Positions 38,401-49,290 of a stretch of 64,000 nt of DNA are shown piece after piece. A model generated the notes under the pieces. It ran no database searches. It worked only from the letters and a program-made list of their open reading frames with translations, and had not been told where the DNA came from. The first letter of the stretch is position 1, and each line of letters starts with the position of its first letter. Made by a program: the position numbers and the translations under genes. Origin of the DNA: Mugil cephalus (taxonomy: Eukaryota > Chordata > Actinopteri > Mugiliformes > Mugilidae); assembly GCF_022458985.1 (NCBI RefSeq), contig NC_061779.1:16289001-16353000 (forward strand), given 5' to 3'.

Positions 38401-41400
38401 ACACTGCAAAATAAGTCGGTTTCAGTTCATTGTTGACAGTGACGTGCACTTGATGCATTAAAGTCATGTAGAAATCATTTTATCACTTTTTTTTAACCTC
38501 TCTTGTAAAAAAAAATGGCATGTTTCCTTATTGTTTTGCAGAATAAACAAACACCAACTGTAAAGTGAAAACGGGACTTTTCTCCGGTCTATATTAGCAG
38601 ACATTAAAGCAACCTGTCATATCATTATCCCATGAGGTCCTCATGGGATTTATCTTGGGACTTGCGTGGGATCACGCAGAGATCTTTGCTAAATCCTCGC
38701 CTCGGGAAACTCGGCTAAATGAATTCACTGTTTCCTTCACGCCACAAAGTGACTGTTTTGGAAAGTACTTGAGGGCTTTTAGTAGCCCACTTAGCAGAAA
38801 GTCATTACTCCCAAGTAGACACAGTAGTCATTGTTTTAGTCCAAGTGTGTTAGTCGAGTTTAATGGTTTTTGGAAGTGTTTGCAGTTTTGCATTTCTCAA
38901 CAAACCACGGCCGAAGCGGGCCAAAGGCGAAGGCCGCATCTCCTGCGGTGACACGTGGAATCAAAGTGACGTCTCTTAGATTAGCGCGCGCAGTCGGGGT
39001 CCTCCCGACGCGCAGCAAACAAACAACCCTCACGGTGTGTCCTCCGGCAGGCCTGCATCGACGAGAACGCCGAGATGGTGCAGTTCCTGGTGGAGAACGG
39101 GAGCGATGTCAACAGAGGGGACAACGAGGGCTGGACTCCTCTGCACGCTGCAGCCTCCTGTGGCTTCATCCAGATAGCTAAGTGAGTACTGGCCGCTGGG
39201 CGACGCCGATTCAGGTCAGGTAGGACCCGTTGACCCGATGTAACCTGCGCTGCGTCTCTGTTTGTGAAGATACCTGATAGAGCACGGTGCTCGCGTCGGG
39301 GTGGTGAACAGTGAAGGAGAACTTCCTCTGGACGTCGCCACCGAGGACGCCATGGAAAGGCTGCTCAAAGGCGAAATCAAAAAACAAGGTGAGGAGTCGC
39401 TTCTTTGGTAACGCCCACGCTCACGGCTGTCCCGTCGTGTCTTGTTGAGACGTGGGCGTGCGTGTGATCTTTAAAGTTTAATTCAGTTTAAGTTTAATTG
39501 CAATATGAGTCTGTTATCAGACTGTGAGGATTTGTCGAGTTATTCCTGCGTGAACTCCTCCGTTAGTAAGTATTAAAGCAAATCATCGACTCATCGTTAA
39601 CGTTTCAAGCAAAACATCTGGCTCCGACTTGACTGTCTGTTCTCAGATCATTTCAATAAATGTGAATTCATCGACTACACGTACATTCCTCGCTATTTAC
39701 CGACTTATAGAAAGCAGGAAACGTTCATACTATCACTAGTTTCCATATAAAAACGAGTCCTGCAATCTGATTGGTTGAATGTTTCTTATCAGCTTTTCAT
39801 GAATCAGTAATATTTTACTGCACTCTGACACTCCCAGCCAACATCTCAACAAATCGTTTCACATCAGACACGGTGCGTCGCTTGTTTGTCGGTGATTTAA
39901 TCAGACCGACCTCGATTCATTTCAAAACGACGGGTAATTATGTCAGATTAAAAGGAGGCCTTTTACACACGGCCGGTAATCTTTTGGATGTGAGAAGAAA
40001 CAAACTTGTGTGTGTGTGTGTGCGCGCGTCAAGTTATAATTAGCATCTCAACAGGGGCCGAGGATGTTGGGATTAATCCAGGTACATTTTGCATTTGCTG
40101 CGTAGTGAGTGACGCATTCACTGCAACTTTGGCAGGGTTCATTTGAGGTTTTTAAAAACAAAAAAAGGCAAAATCAATTAGGAGATCATACGGAGTTCAG
40201 GCTGCGTTCACACAGCTGTGTAATCCTGGTTTTACAGCAACTCTGAAAACAAGGTAAAAGGAACTGGGACAGGGTCACTTTGTGCCAGATCTTCCGAGAA
40301 CCTTCATTGCGCTGAAAGGAACCGAGGACCCGGCTGCGAGTGAAGCCGCGCGCGGCCCTGCACTATGTCCCCCTTCACCGCTGTCGTAATGCTCGGTTTA
40401 TGTTGAAGCAGCACGAGGAGGAGAGGAGGTGATTCATCTGTACGATCACTTAGGAGGATGTCGTTTGAGTCGCTGTTAAGCTGTCCTGAATTAAAAACAA
40501 AAGCGCGTCTGTTATTCGGAGCGGGCCCCGCCGACTGGGGCCCGAGTTGTCGAAATGACAGAAACACGTTAAAAATTCGATCGCGCCACAAACCGCAGCC
40601 TCCGAAGCGAAAACCCAGTTGAAACAACAGCTATTTGTAACAAATCCTCAACACCACAACGGGACTGTTATATTAGAATTTATTCCTTTTCGCCCGTGTA
40701 CCTGATGAACTGGTAGGTGAGTGTATATATATGCGTAACATAAATATTTAGACGTCGATGTCTATACACACAGTCTGTCTTCCCGGTTACAGTAGGCTAT
40801 ATATCAAAGGCTTCACTCTTTTAGCCCGCAGCACTTTTGACGTGTTGTTCGCCCGCGTGTCACAGGAGTAGACGTGGACAAGGCCCGAAAGGAGGAGGAG
40901 AGGATCATGCTCCAGGACGCCAACGCGCTGCTGGCAGGAGGTGGCACTCTCACACCTCACCCAAACACCAAGGCAACGGCTCTGCACGTCGCCGCTGCCA
41001 AAGGCTACATCGAAGTCCTGAAGTGAGCCGTGATTGCTTTTGTCTTATTTTGGTATTCCACCAAGTCAAACAGCTCTTATTCATAGCTCTCCTCCCGGAT
41101 CTCCCACATTCTCCCCCTCCCCGCTCGTTTCCCTCAACCTCCTCCTCGCCTCTGGTCAGGGTACTGTTAAAGTGCAGGGTGGACGTGGACGGCAGGGACA
41201 TCGACGGCTGGACGCCCTTGCACGCCGCCGCTCACTGGGGCCAGGAGGAGGTGTGCACCCTGCTCTCCGAACACATGTGCGACATGGGCGCCGTCAACAA
41301 CGTGGTGAGTGCGAGGCTACCTCCGCGAAAACCTCAGCTCTGCGTTTAAGCCCGTGGTCGGATCTCCCCCGTCCCGTGCCGTGACTGATCGCGCTCTGTG

Positions 41401-44400
41401 AATGCCCTTGTAGGGACAAACGCCTCTAGATGTTGCGGATGAGAACCTCGTGGACAAACTGGAGGAGCTACAGAAGAAACAGAACGCTGTGAGTCCGCCT
41501 CCAACGCAGGCTCCGCGACTATCTCACTCAGTTAGATAAACCTGATATGATTGATGGCGTTACGGCAGCGAATGTTCTCTGTGTTTATGTCTGTTTATAT
41601 TTCTCTTCAGCTACGCAGCGAGATAGAGAAACAGACGCCTGTTATTGAGACCAGTCCGCAAATCTCCATGGTACCAGTTCGCGCACGCAGGTCAGTGCCA
41701 GTGTGTCTGTGTGCGTGTGTCTGCGTGTGTGCGTTTGTGTGTGCGTGCGCATTTTTTGCCAGTAATCCCTGAACCAGTCGTGTGCATGCAGGTGTGACGG
41801 TAGCGGTGCCAGCGTTCCTTCGAGCTGTGTTTCTTTCTATGGACACATGTAGTCGGTCGGTGGCGTCTCAGTTTCACGCTAAATATTATTGACGGGAATC
41901 GTTTTTAGCGCAAAGTGTGGTCACGTCGGAGGGAACAGAAATGTTCACTATTCACTATTATTGGACATTTTTGGATAATTTTTTTATTATCCAATTTTTT
42001 ATTATAATTTTTTTTTAAAATTCATAATATATGTTTTTTAATTAATTAATTTTTTTATAAATGAGAACCATATTGGGAGATAATAAAATACTGAAAGTGA
42101 AATCAGATGCACTTTTAAAAATAATGAGATGAAAATTAAATACAACATTTTTTCAGTTCAATGAACTCATTTTCATAAATCAGCATTAGCTACAATGAAT
42201 TACAACCAGAGATACCGAAGCAACACTGAGGCTATTTTCAAATTATGTGTGCACACTCAGACCTTGATTCTTGAGTTTTAAGTGCACGGTTATTGTTATT
42301 GCAGCTAAAATGCTAAAAACAACCACACCACACTTTGTGTATGTTTCCTGTTGAACCAAAAGTGGCTTGTAAACAGCCTCCGAGTGTCAAACTCTGTTCA
42401 TGCATCAAAATTAAAAAAACAAAAACAAAACAGCATTTTGATTTGATTGGTTGTTAAGATAAAAAAAAAAGAGAGATTCCCCACTGGACATCACAGGAAG
42501 TGAAGCGCTGGTCCACCCGCCTCTGTGTTGATTGGTGCATGCTCGCTCTAATTGGCTGCACATGGGATGATTGCCCCTCACTGATCAGCTTCCTGCATGC
42601 CACCTGTTGTTCCACCCCACCTTGGCCCCCCGCCTCCGCAGGAGGTCTATCTGTCGCATGAGCAGTAAGGAGAAGATTGGCCTCCACGAGCGGGAGAAAC
42701 ACCCGCCCCCCGCCCTGCAGAGCAGCCCGGCGGAGGACGAGGAGGAGGAAGGTCAGACGGGGCAGAGCCAGCCTCAGGGCCAGACCAAAGCCTCCAGCAG
42801 CTCCAGCTCGGAGGAGGAGAGCGAGTCCGAGAGCGACGCCGAGTCAGGTGAGAGCGGTCGTGGTTTACTTTTATTTTCTTTTATAACACGTTCCATCAGG
42901 TCAGAGTTTTAAAATTTTAAACTCATTGTCGACCTTTTACACGTTGCAGAGAAAGCAAAAAATCGAGAAATCATAAACAACTTGAACAACAAGCGAAACG
43001 CCACCAGCGTGCTTCCTACCTCCATGTCAACGAGTACGGCCACAAGCCAAGTTAAAAAGGTAAATCACAGAGGACATTACATGTGTGTTCAGCTGCATCA
43101 GAATCAGCTTTATGTGTCCACATACAAGGAATTTGACTCCAGCTCAGTGGTACAAGAAAAATCACTTAAATAAGCATGAAAGTAAAAGCATAAATTAGAC
43201 TTTCAGAATAAAAGCAGATACATACAGTGAACTTGAGCAGTAGTATATACACGTAATGAGACTTATTGTGAGAATGCATGACGACAATAATAATTATGTA
43301 AATGTTGTGTAGCATGAACCAAGCAAGCCTCCAGCCACTGAAGCCCCAGGCTCATGGAGGACGTCTCTGAGAAAAGCCGGTAGCTCTGTAACTCTGGGCT
43401 CTGACCCCAACCAAGACCCCAGCAGACCGCCAGAGTCTGTCCTGGGTATGACTCGCTCTGCCTCCAGTCCCCGCCTGAGCTCTGAGGCCGACACCAAGGT
43501 ACGCCGGCCCTCGAGCGGTCATAATTTCATAAATCAAACACAACGAGCCAAATTTTAAAATCGTCTCTTACTCCCGCTTTCGTCCTCAGGAGCCGAGGCT
43601 CGCTCGCGTCCACCCCATTCCAACCCGGAGGCTCTTCAGTATCCCCGATAGCAGCCCTGACAACTCCAACAGGTGCGCCTGAGGTCGCCGACCCCTTCTG
43701 CTCCTGTGAAACTGGAATCAGAGTCACTGCATATGTGTCCTTGTCACCCTGTGTCTCTTTTAGTTGGCTAAGCCGTAGCTCCTCTTACACCCGGGGCCTT
43801 CATAGTCAGTCAGGGAATGATCTCACTAGTTCCACGCCGTCTTTGCTTCACAGGTCAGTCACGCTGCCTCGCCCGCCCGCGTTTTGTGCTCTGCAGTTTG
43901 TGTGTGATTGTTTTGGTTTTTTTTGCGCTGCCACTGCTTAATACTGACCTCTCCCAATCCCTCCCTCGTCCCTCCCAAAAACACCCCAGTGGTGACCACT
44001 AACGTGCGTGTCTGTGAGAGATGCTGTTGTGTTTCTAATGCGTCTTATTTCTAGCTCATCTTATGGAAAGAGACTGGACAATCCTCCTGTGACCTCAGCC
44101 AGCACAGGGACAAGCTCTGCTGGTCTCAGCCGCCTTAATAGTGCCTTAGCTCAGAGGTATTTCATCTTTATGTGTCATGTCACTCTCCCCAAAGATCGGT
44201 CAAGGTGACATTTCATCTCTCTTTCCGCCATAGAACTCCTCAGGAACAGACAGTAAAGAAGGATCCGCCAGCCGTCGCCGCCCCAGTCCCCGCCCCCGCC
44301 CCCGCCCCCGTCCCTGTCCCCACCACCAACTCTCAGAGCACAACCATGAGCGAACAGGAGACCAAGCAGAGACGCAAGTGAGCCTGAACTGCTTAAACTG

Positions 44401-47400
44401 CGGATGTCGAAGAGCTAATGGCTTTTGCCTCTCTCTATGTTGCTAAAATATGTGACTGGAAACTTGTGCAGGTCCTATCTGACGCCCGTGCGGGATGAGG
44501 AGGCGGAGGCGCAGAGGAAAGCTCGCTCCCGGCACGCGCGGCAGTCCCGCCGCTCCACTCAGGTACGGGCCTCACCTGCACGTCCACGGAGCTCAGAAGG
44601 AGTCGGTCAGTTTGGTGCGTGACTGTGCTTTCTTTTTCGCGAAGGGGGTGACGCTGACGGATGTGCAGGAGGCGGAGAAGACCATCAAGTCAGACAACAA
44701 AGGGAGGGAAAATAAGGAGGAAGAGGAGAAGGAGAAGGAAAAGGAGAAGGAGAAGGAAGCCAAGCAGAAGAAGGGAGAGGAGGGGGTGAGAGCCGTGTCT
44801 CCGAGTTACAGGCGTCTTAGCTGCTGCTCTTATATAATGTCATGTGACGTTACATAGCTGGGGATGCTGTGTTTACAGGAAGTGAGCTGGAGGTCTCGTA
44901 TTGCCAGTCTGCAGAAGTCGGACCTTCTGGGCCTCACTCAGCCTGCTGGCACCCCCCGGCCTCAGACCTCTGACAGGAAAGGTACTCCACCACCACCACC
45001 AGCAGCTACTGCCTTTTCTGAGAAGAATGACGGCCTATCAGACTGTGGTTTTTGGGCGAAATATATATATAATTCTTTCTTAAAAGACTGCTGTCTGGCT
45101 TTTTTCCAGATGCTGAGGCCGGTACAGGGGAGAGCGAGACAGAGCGATGGGAGAGGGAGCGCAAGGAGAGGAGGCAAGCTCGCTCCAGGAGGAAGGCGCA
45201 AAGGACCGGGGAGGTAAACACCGCAAACGCTCTTTATTTGGAAAACCTATGCAGGAACGGATAACAAGCCACGCTAACAAGATAGAGAAGATAAAAGGAT
45301 CAGCAGGACTAGTAAATCAAGCTAATAATGCCGGAGTGTCATAAGAACATGTTGTGCTGCGTGTCCTCTGCAGGGCGATGACAATGATCCCAGTGGAGAG
45401 GAAGAGTTCTCAAGCAGTGGGCTGGATCCACAGGTGTGTTTTTTGTGTGTTCGTGTATTAGTGGCCCCACGGGGCCGTAACCCAAGACAGCGGCATTAAT
45501 TGCTTTCTTCTCTGTTTACAGACAGATCAACACTTGAGCTCCAGGTATGAATCCAGCCTTTGACCTCTCACCTCTTTCCTCATCCAGTCAGCACAGTCCA
45601 CATGATAGCGTCCCTCTGACCTCTGCTCTCCTCGTCCTATCAGGTTGGACACATCCTGTAACGATCGCACCCAGGGAGGAGGATCCAAGGATTTTAAGAA
45701 GGTCAGCAGACGGAACTAAAAAAAAATGAGGCCATGCAGTGTCCTTCTTTTTTTTCTTTTTTTTTTTCTATGTTCGTCCTAGTTTCTCATCGATGTTTTC
45801 TGTGTGTGTGTGTCAGTTGTTTGAGGAGGTGTCCAGAGAAAACAGCCAGCTTCAGTCTCAGCTGCAGGACACCCAGAGGGTCATCAGTCAGACCAGAGTG
45901 GACCTGGAAAAGGCCACGCAGGTGACGGCACAGGCGCGCAATAAGTTGAACGCGAACGTTCGTAATCTTCCCTATGCAAAGCATCTGGGGTTTCTGGGAA
46001 AACATCTGGGAAACATCATTTTCCATCGGACCATGTCTAAAGACCTTCAACGTTCGGATCTTAGTTTAATTATTCAAGAGAAGCACGCCACGTAAATGGT
46101 AAAACCAGGAGCAAATATATTGTATCTCAGCAGGAGTCATCGCTCATGGAAATCAGTCACTATAAATGTACTGTGTGCACTAAATGACTCCACAGGGGCT
46201 TCATGAGAAGAAAAAAAAAAAAAAAACCTGTGTACAAACCATAACTGAGCGAGCTGCCATAATGCTTTTCCCAGGCAAAGGAAAATGTACACAACTGCCA
46301 GATGAAGCCTTTTGCTCCTAAAGCAGAACTCCATGTTTAACATGTGGACTAATTTCACCCATACAATGATGATTCATCTTTGACATGCGTTGAGTCTTTT
46401 CACACACAAGCGCTCTAGTGATCATACAACGCTGCTGTTGTGGTGATGTTAACCTTGGTGCGTTGTATCCAACAGAGACAGGAGCGCTTCACTGACTGTT
46501 CAGCCCTGCTGGACCTGGAGAGAAAGGTAACTCATCCCTGCCGGCTACTTGACACGTTGTTGTTGTTGTTGTTGTAGCTTCATCTGCCTCACAACTGCCA
46601 CCCCTGCTGTTTGTTGACGCTTCTCGTCTCTCCCCCACTCGAACCACTTCCTCACTTGTTTTCACTTCTTCGTGCTCCTTCTTCTTTACACCACTTCCTT
46701 TCTGTCCCCCATCCTCCCACCCTCCCTCACATTTGCCCCGGCGCCAGGACCGGAGGATGCTGGAGCGGCGAATGGCGGAGCTGGAGGAGGAGCTGAAGGT
46801 GAGGAGACGCTCGGAACGAATGTCATCGTGGGGCCACAGACACTTTGCATGCCTCTGCTTGATTAGCCTGGCTTTAGCTTGTGCAGCGGTGTGAAAGCAC
46901 ACTGCAGAGAGTTGATTTTTTTTTTCTTCTTTTTTTTTCCTCCTCTGTGTTCAGGTGGTGTGAGAGGGTTGGTGTTTGTTAACAGATGATTTCTTTTGCC
47001 TGCCAAGAAACTACCTCGAATTTTACTCGAGAGGCATCTGGTGTTAATGTGAAATAACAAACCTGAGTCATTTTCTAAGTTATGCAACATGATCGATTTC
47101 AGGAGTCATTATCTTAGCAGAACAGTTTGACATGTTTTTGAAACATGCCTTTTTTGTATAGTAAATATCCAGTACAAGCTTGGAGATTAGCTTAGCTTAG
47201 CTTATCTTGGCTTATTTTAGTTAGAGTGGAAACAGAATGTGGTTAAATTCACATCACCACCTCTAAAACAGAAACAAATGGTTAATTTTAGTTTTTGTTC
47301 AAGTTTAGCCAATGTTTCTACCCAATAGAAAGGCTGCTCGTTTGTTTGTTTCCAGTCTTTATGCTAAGCTAAGCTAACGAGCTAGATGTAGATCCATATT

Positions 47401-48049
47401 TACTGTACCCTTTCCTTCCTTCTTACCAAACTACTTGAGTTTTGTCTGCTAACTATAATATACTGACAAAAGAGGCATTACATTTTTACTTTTTTTTTTT
47501 TACTATAAAGTACCATATTTTTAAATGTTGGCGAAAATAGCTCAATTGCTGTTATTTCTGTTTCTCTGCCACCAGCTCACAGTTAAATAGTAAATGAGAA
47601 CCGGTTCAGCTTCTAATATTAAATTAAATGAGCTGACGCTGCGTAGAAGGAGCAACAGTTCTTTGCCAGTTCGTTCTGTAAACTTGTGACAACAAATTAA
47701 TTGCAGTGTAACAGTCCTGCGCTAAATCTTAGCTTCATGAAGATGCCTAGAAGAGTACTTAACCATGCTTTGTACTAAGCAGCTAACAGGTAAGCTGAAC
47801 TCAGACGATCTGCTTTCTCCTGTGAGAGCTGTTGTCTATAATATATAATCGATTAACATCCAATATCTCATTAACCCATTAATGTGAACACAAGAAATGC
47901 CATCATATAATATGACAGCGCGCTCAGTGAGAAAAACGATTAATTATTTTTTTCTCCACCAGGTCCTGGTTGACTTGAAAGCGGACAACCAGCGTCTTAA
48001 AGATGAAAATGGAGCACTGATCCGTGTCATCAGCAAACTTTCCAAATAG
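35421..48049 (+). CDS. ppp1r12c: Myosin phosphatase targeting subunit, PPP1R12C type, complete CDS in 25 exons
   Basis: Exons: 35421-35696, 39051-39181, 39270-39388, 40866-41022, 41160-41304, 41414-41488, 41611-41690, 42642-42847, 42950-43059, 43313-43498, 43590-43672, 43764-43853, 44055-44156, 44234-44377, 44472-44562, 44645-44785, 44879-44981, 45110-45213, 45374-45433, 45522-45544, 45644-45701, 45817-45921, 46476-46526, 46748-46798, 47963-48049. They total 2778 nt, 925 residues. The product holds PP1 delta on myosin: PP1-docking KVRF (48-51), ankyrin repeats (about 55-296), acidic/Ser middle, inhibitory ROCK site RRST (Thr664), and C-terminal coiled coil/leucine zipper (829-925) ending RVISKLSK. 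The [13 protein letters not shown] block after the ankyrins matches PPP1R12C rather than 12A or 12B. The RVxF helix is preceded by RQDQLQRW, where relatives have Lys at the second Gln. The second ROCK-type site of PPP1R12A is not recognisable; the region reads KAQRTGE. A Pro/Ala run sits in exon 14. Confidence 0.93.
35697..39050 (+). other. ppp1r12c intron 1
   Basis: A 3.35 kb intron. It carries poly(C) tracts at 36507-36516 and 36542-36550, a pyrimidine-rich stretch at 36660-36900 that keeps two overlapping frames open by composition, and poly(T) near 37157. No coding exon supported by splice sites and homology was found. Confidence 0.6.
39389..40865 (+). other. ppp1r12c intron 3
   Basis: A 1.5 kb intron with a short GT run near 40007-40022. 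No repeat family or RNA gene was recognised. Confidence 0.6.
41691..42641 (+). other. ppp1r12c intron 7
   Basis: An imperfect TG repeat opens the intron (41697-41755), followed by a strongly AT-rich stretch (41975-42060). Nothing coding. Confidence 0.6.
43094..43200 (+). mobile_element. Interspersed repeat fragment in ppp1r12c intron 9
   Basis: The 'AGAATCAGCTTTATGTG' block followed by 'ACATACAAGGAATTTGACTCC' is a familiar teleost interspersed repeat end. It lies between exons 9 and 10. A related, weaker match ('AAGATTTATTGCCACGTA', then 'ACACATACAAGG') occurs at about 29549-29582 in pnpla2 intron 3. Confidence 0.45.
47185..47400. repeat. Inverted-repeat element with TAAGC/TTAGC ends
   Basis: The left part, with 'TTAGCTTAGCTTA' then 'GTGGAAACAG', mirrors the right part, with 'TTTCCAGTC' then 'ATGCTAAGCTAAGCTAA'. 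This fold-back repeat is very common in percomorph fishes. It lies in the 1.16 kb intron before the last ppp1r12c exon. A short piece at 47707-47745 ('AACAGTCCTGCGCTAAATCTTA') resembles the interior of the 13986-14450 element. Confidence 0.55.
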
Positions 48050-48081
48050 ATTGAGAGAAAGACACGAACCGCAGGGAACCC

Positions 48082-48138
48082 CCATCCATCCATCCATCAA
48101 TCAATCATCCATCCATCCATCCATCATTCATCCATCCA
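48082..48138. repeat. Imperfect (CCAT)n tetranucleotide array
   Basis: CATC/CATT/CAAT variants of one tetramer run for about 57 bp within the ppp1r12c 3' UTR. Confidence 0.9.
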
Positions 48139-48625
48139 CCCGTCCCTTACATACATTCCTCACAGTGCCAAAGAGCGACAGAGAGGGGGGAGAGAAGCAG
48201 CAGAATGTCCCACACACATGAACACTACAGCTCGGCTTGTGATGCCTGTCTACGAGCAGCTGGAGTGTCTTCTACGTGCCTTAATGTCCGCCGGTCACAG
48301 GACCGACCTGTGGCCACGGTCAGAGGCTCCCACAGTAGCAACCTGAGACCTGACAGCAGCCAGAGGGTTGACGGCTCACAAAAAAAAAAAAAAAAAAAAA
48401 CACCATGTACTTCGACTGTGCGTCTGGGGAATGCTGACATGCACACACAGCCCTATGCGTGCGTCCATAACTTCCTTGATGCACATTCCACCGAGCGCAC
48501 AAGACCGCTTGGGCCTTAAAGCTCCCACTTAGTATTTATTTTTCTTGTGAACACGTTCACGTCACACATTGACACATTTTTTTTTCCCCCACTCTCACGG
48601 TCCAAGTCCAAACCTAATGTGTTTT

Positions 48626-48626
<1 letters not shown>

Positions 48627-48661
<35 letters not shown>
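48627..48661. repeat. Poly(T) homopolymer, about 35 nt
   Basis: An uninterrupted T run in the 3' UTR. Its length in the assembly may be inexact. Confidence 0.9.
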
Positions 48662-48662
<1 letters not shown>

Positions 48663-49290
48663 TTGGTGTATTCTTTTGAAAAACTCCAACTCTAAAACAC
48701 ATCCTGACGCCAGGGGGAAGTCCGTGACGCTCTGTTGGGTTGTTTTGTTTCCACATGCAAGTGTTTGAACCCACCTACCTCTCCACCTATGCACTTCCCC
48801 ACATCTTTGTTATTTTTGTGACCACAGACACACTCCTCCATGCTCTTAAAAAGAAAACAACCGTCGAACCAGGTCAGTCGACCACAGCACTTTACTCTGC
48901 AAAGCAATAAAAGATCTGCGAGGTCTTACCCGTCCTCTTTACACACCACCTTAGTTCAGAGCTTCTCATCGCTACTTGTTTTTGAAAAGTAGAGGGAGAA
49001 GTTGCCAGCAGCTGAAGGTCAAAGGTCATTGCACAGATACAGAATTTGCTGTTCCTTCGAAGCCTGTTATGCTATGAATGGAAGTGTTAACATTGACAAA
49101 GATATTATTTTCATAGTTTGTCATCGTCGATTCCTTTCTTATAAAGGAGCATGGTTATGTATATGTGTATAAATGTTAGTCTTGAATAATACCCTCAAAT
49201 TCCATGTAGTCTTTCCTTCACATGTTGGTTTTCTAATATATTAAGTGGATGTTTGCACCCTAATAAAAAAAAAAGTGTGTTTGTAACGGA

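Larger units (their letters stand above)
48050..49290 (+). other. ppp1r12c: ppp1r12c 3' UTR
   Basis: Noncoding sequence follows the TAG. It holds a CCAT-type tetranucleotide array (48082-48138), poly(A) at 48380-48399 and a 35-nt poly(T) at 48627-48661. Poly(A) signals AATAAA lie at 48906-48911 and 49262-49267; either could end the transcript. Confidence 0.6.

Noticed and set aside
46489-46902. 137-residue minus-strand frame across ppp1r12c exons 23-24
   Set aside because: It is antisense to two verified coiled-coil exons and a pyrimidine-rich intron.
35421-48049. Identification as PPP1R12A or PPP1R12B
   Set aside because: The ankyrin and C-terminal parts fit all three, but the [13 protein letters not shown] segment after the ankyrins matches PPP1R12C, and the second ROCK site typical of 12A is absent.
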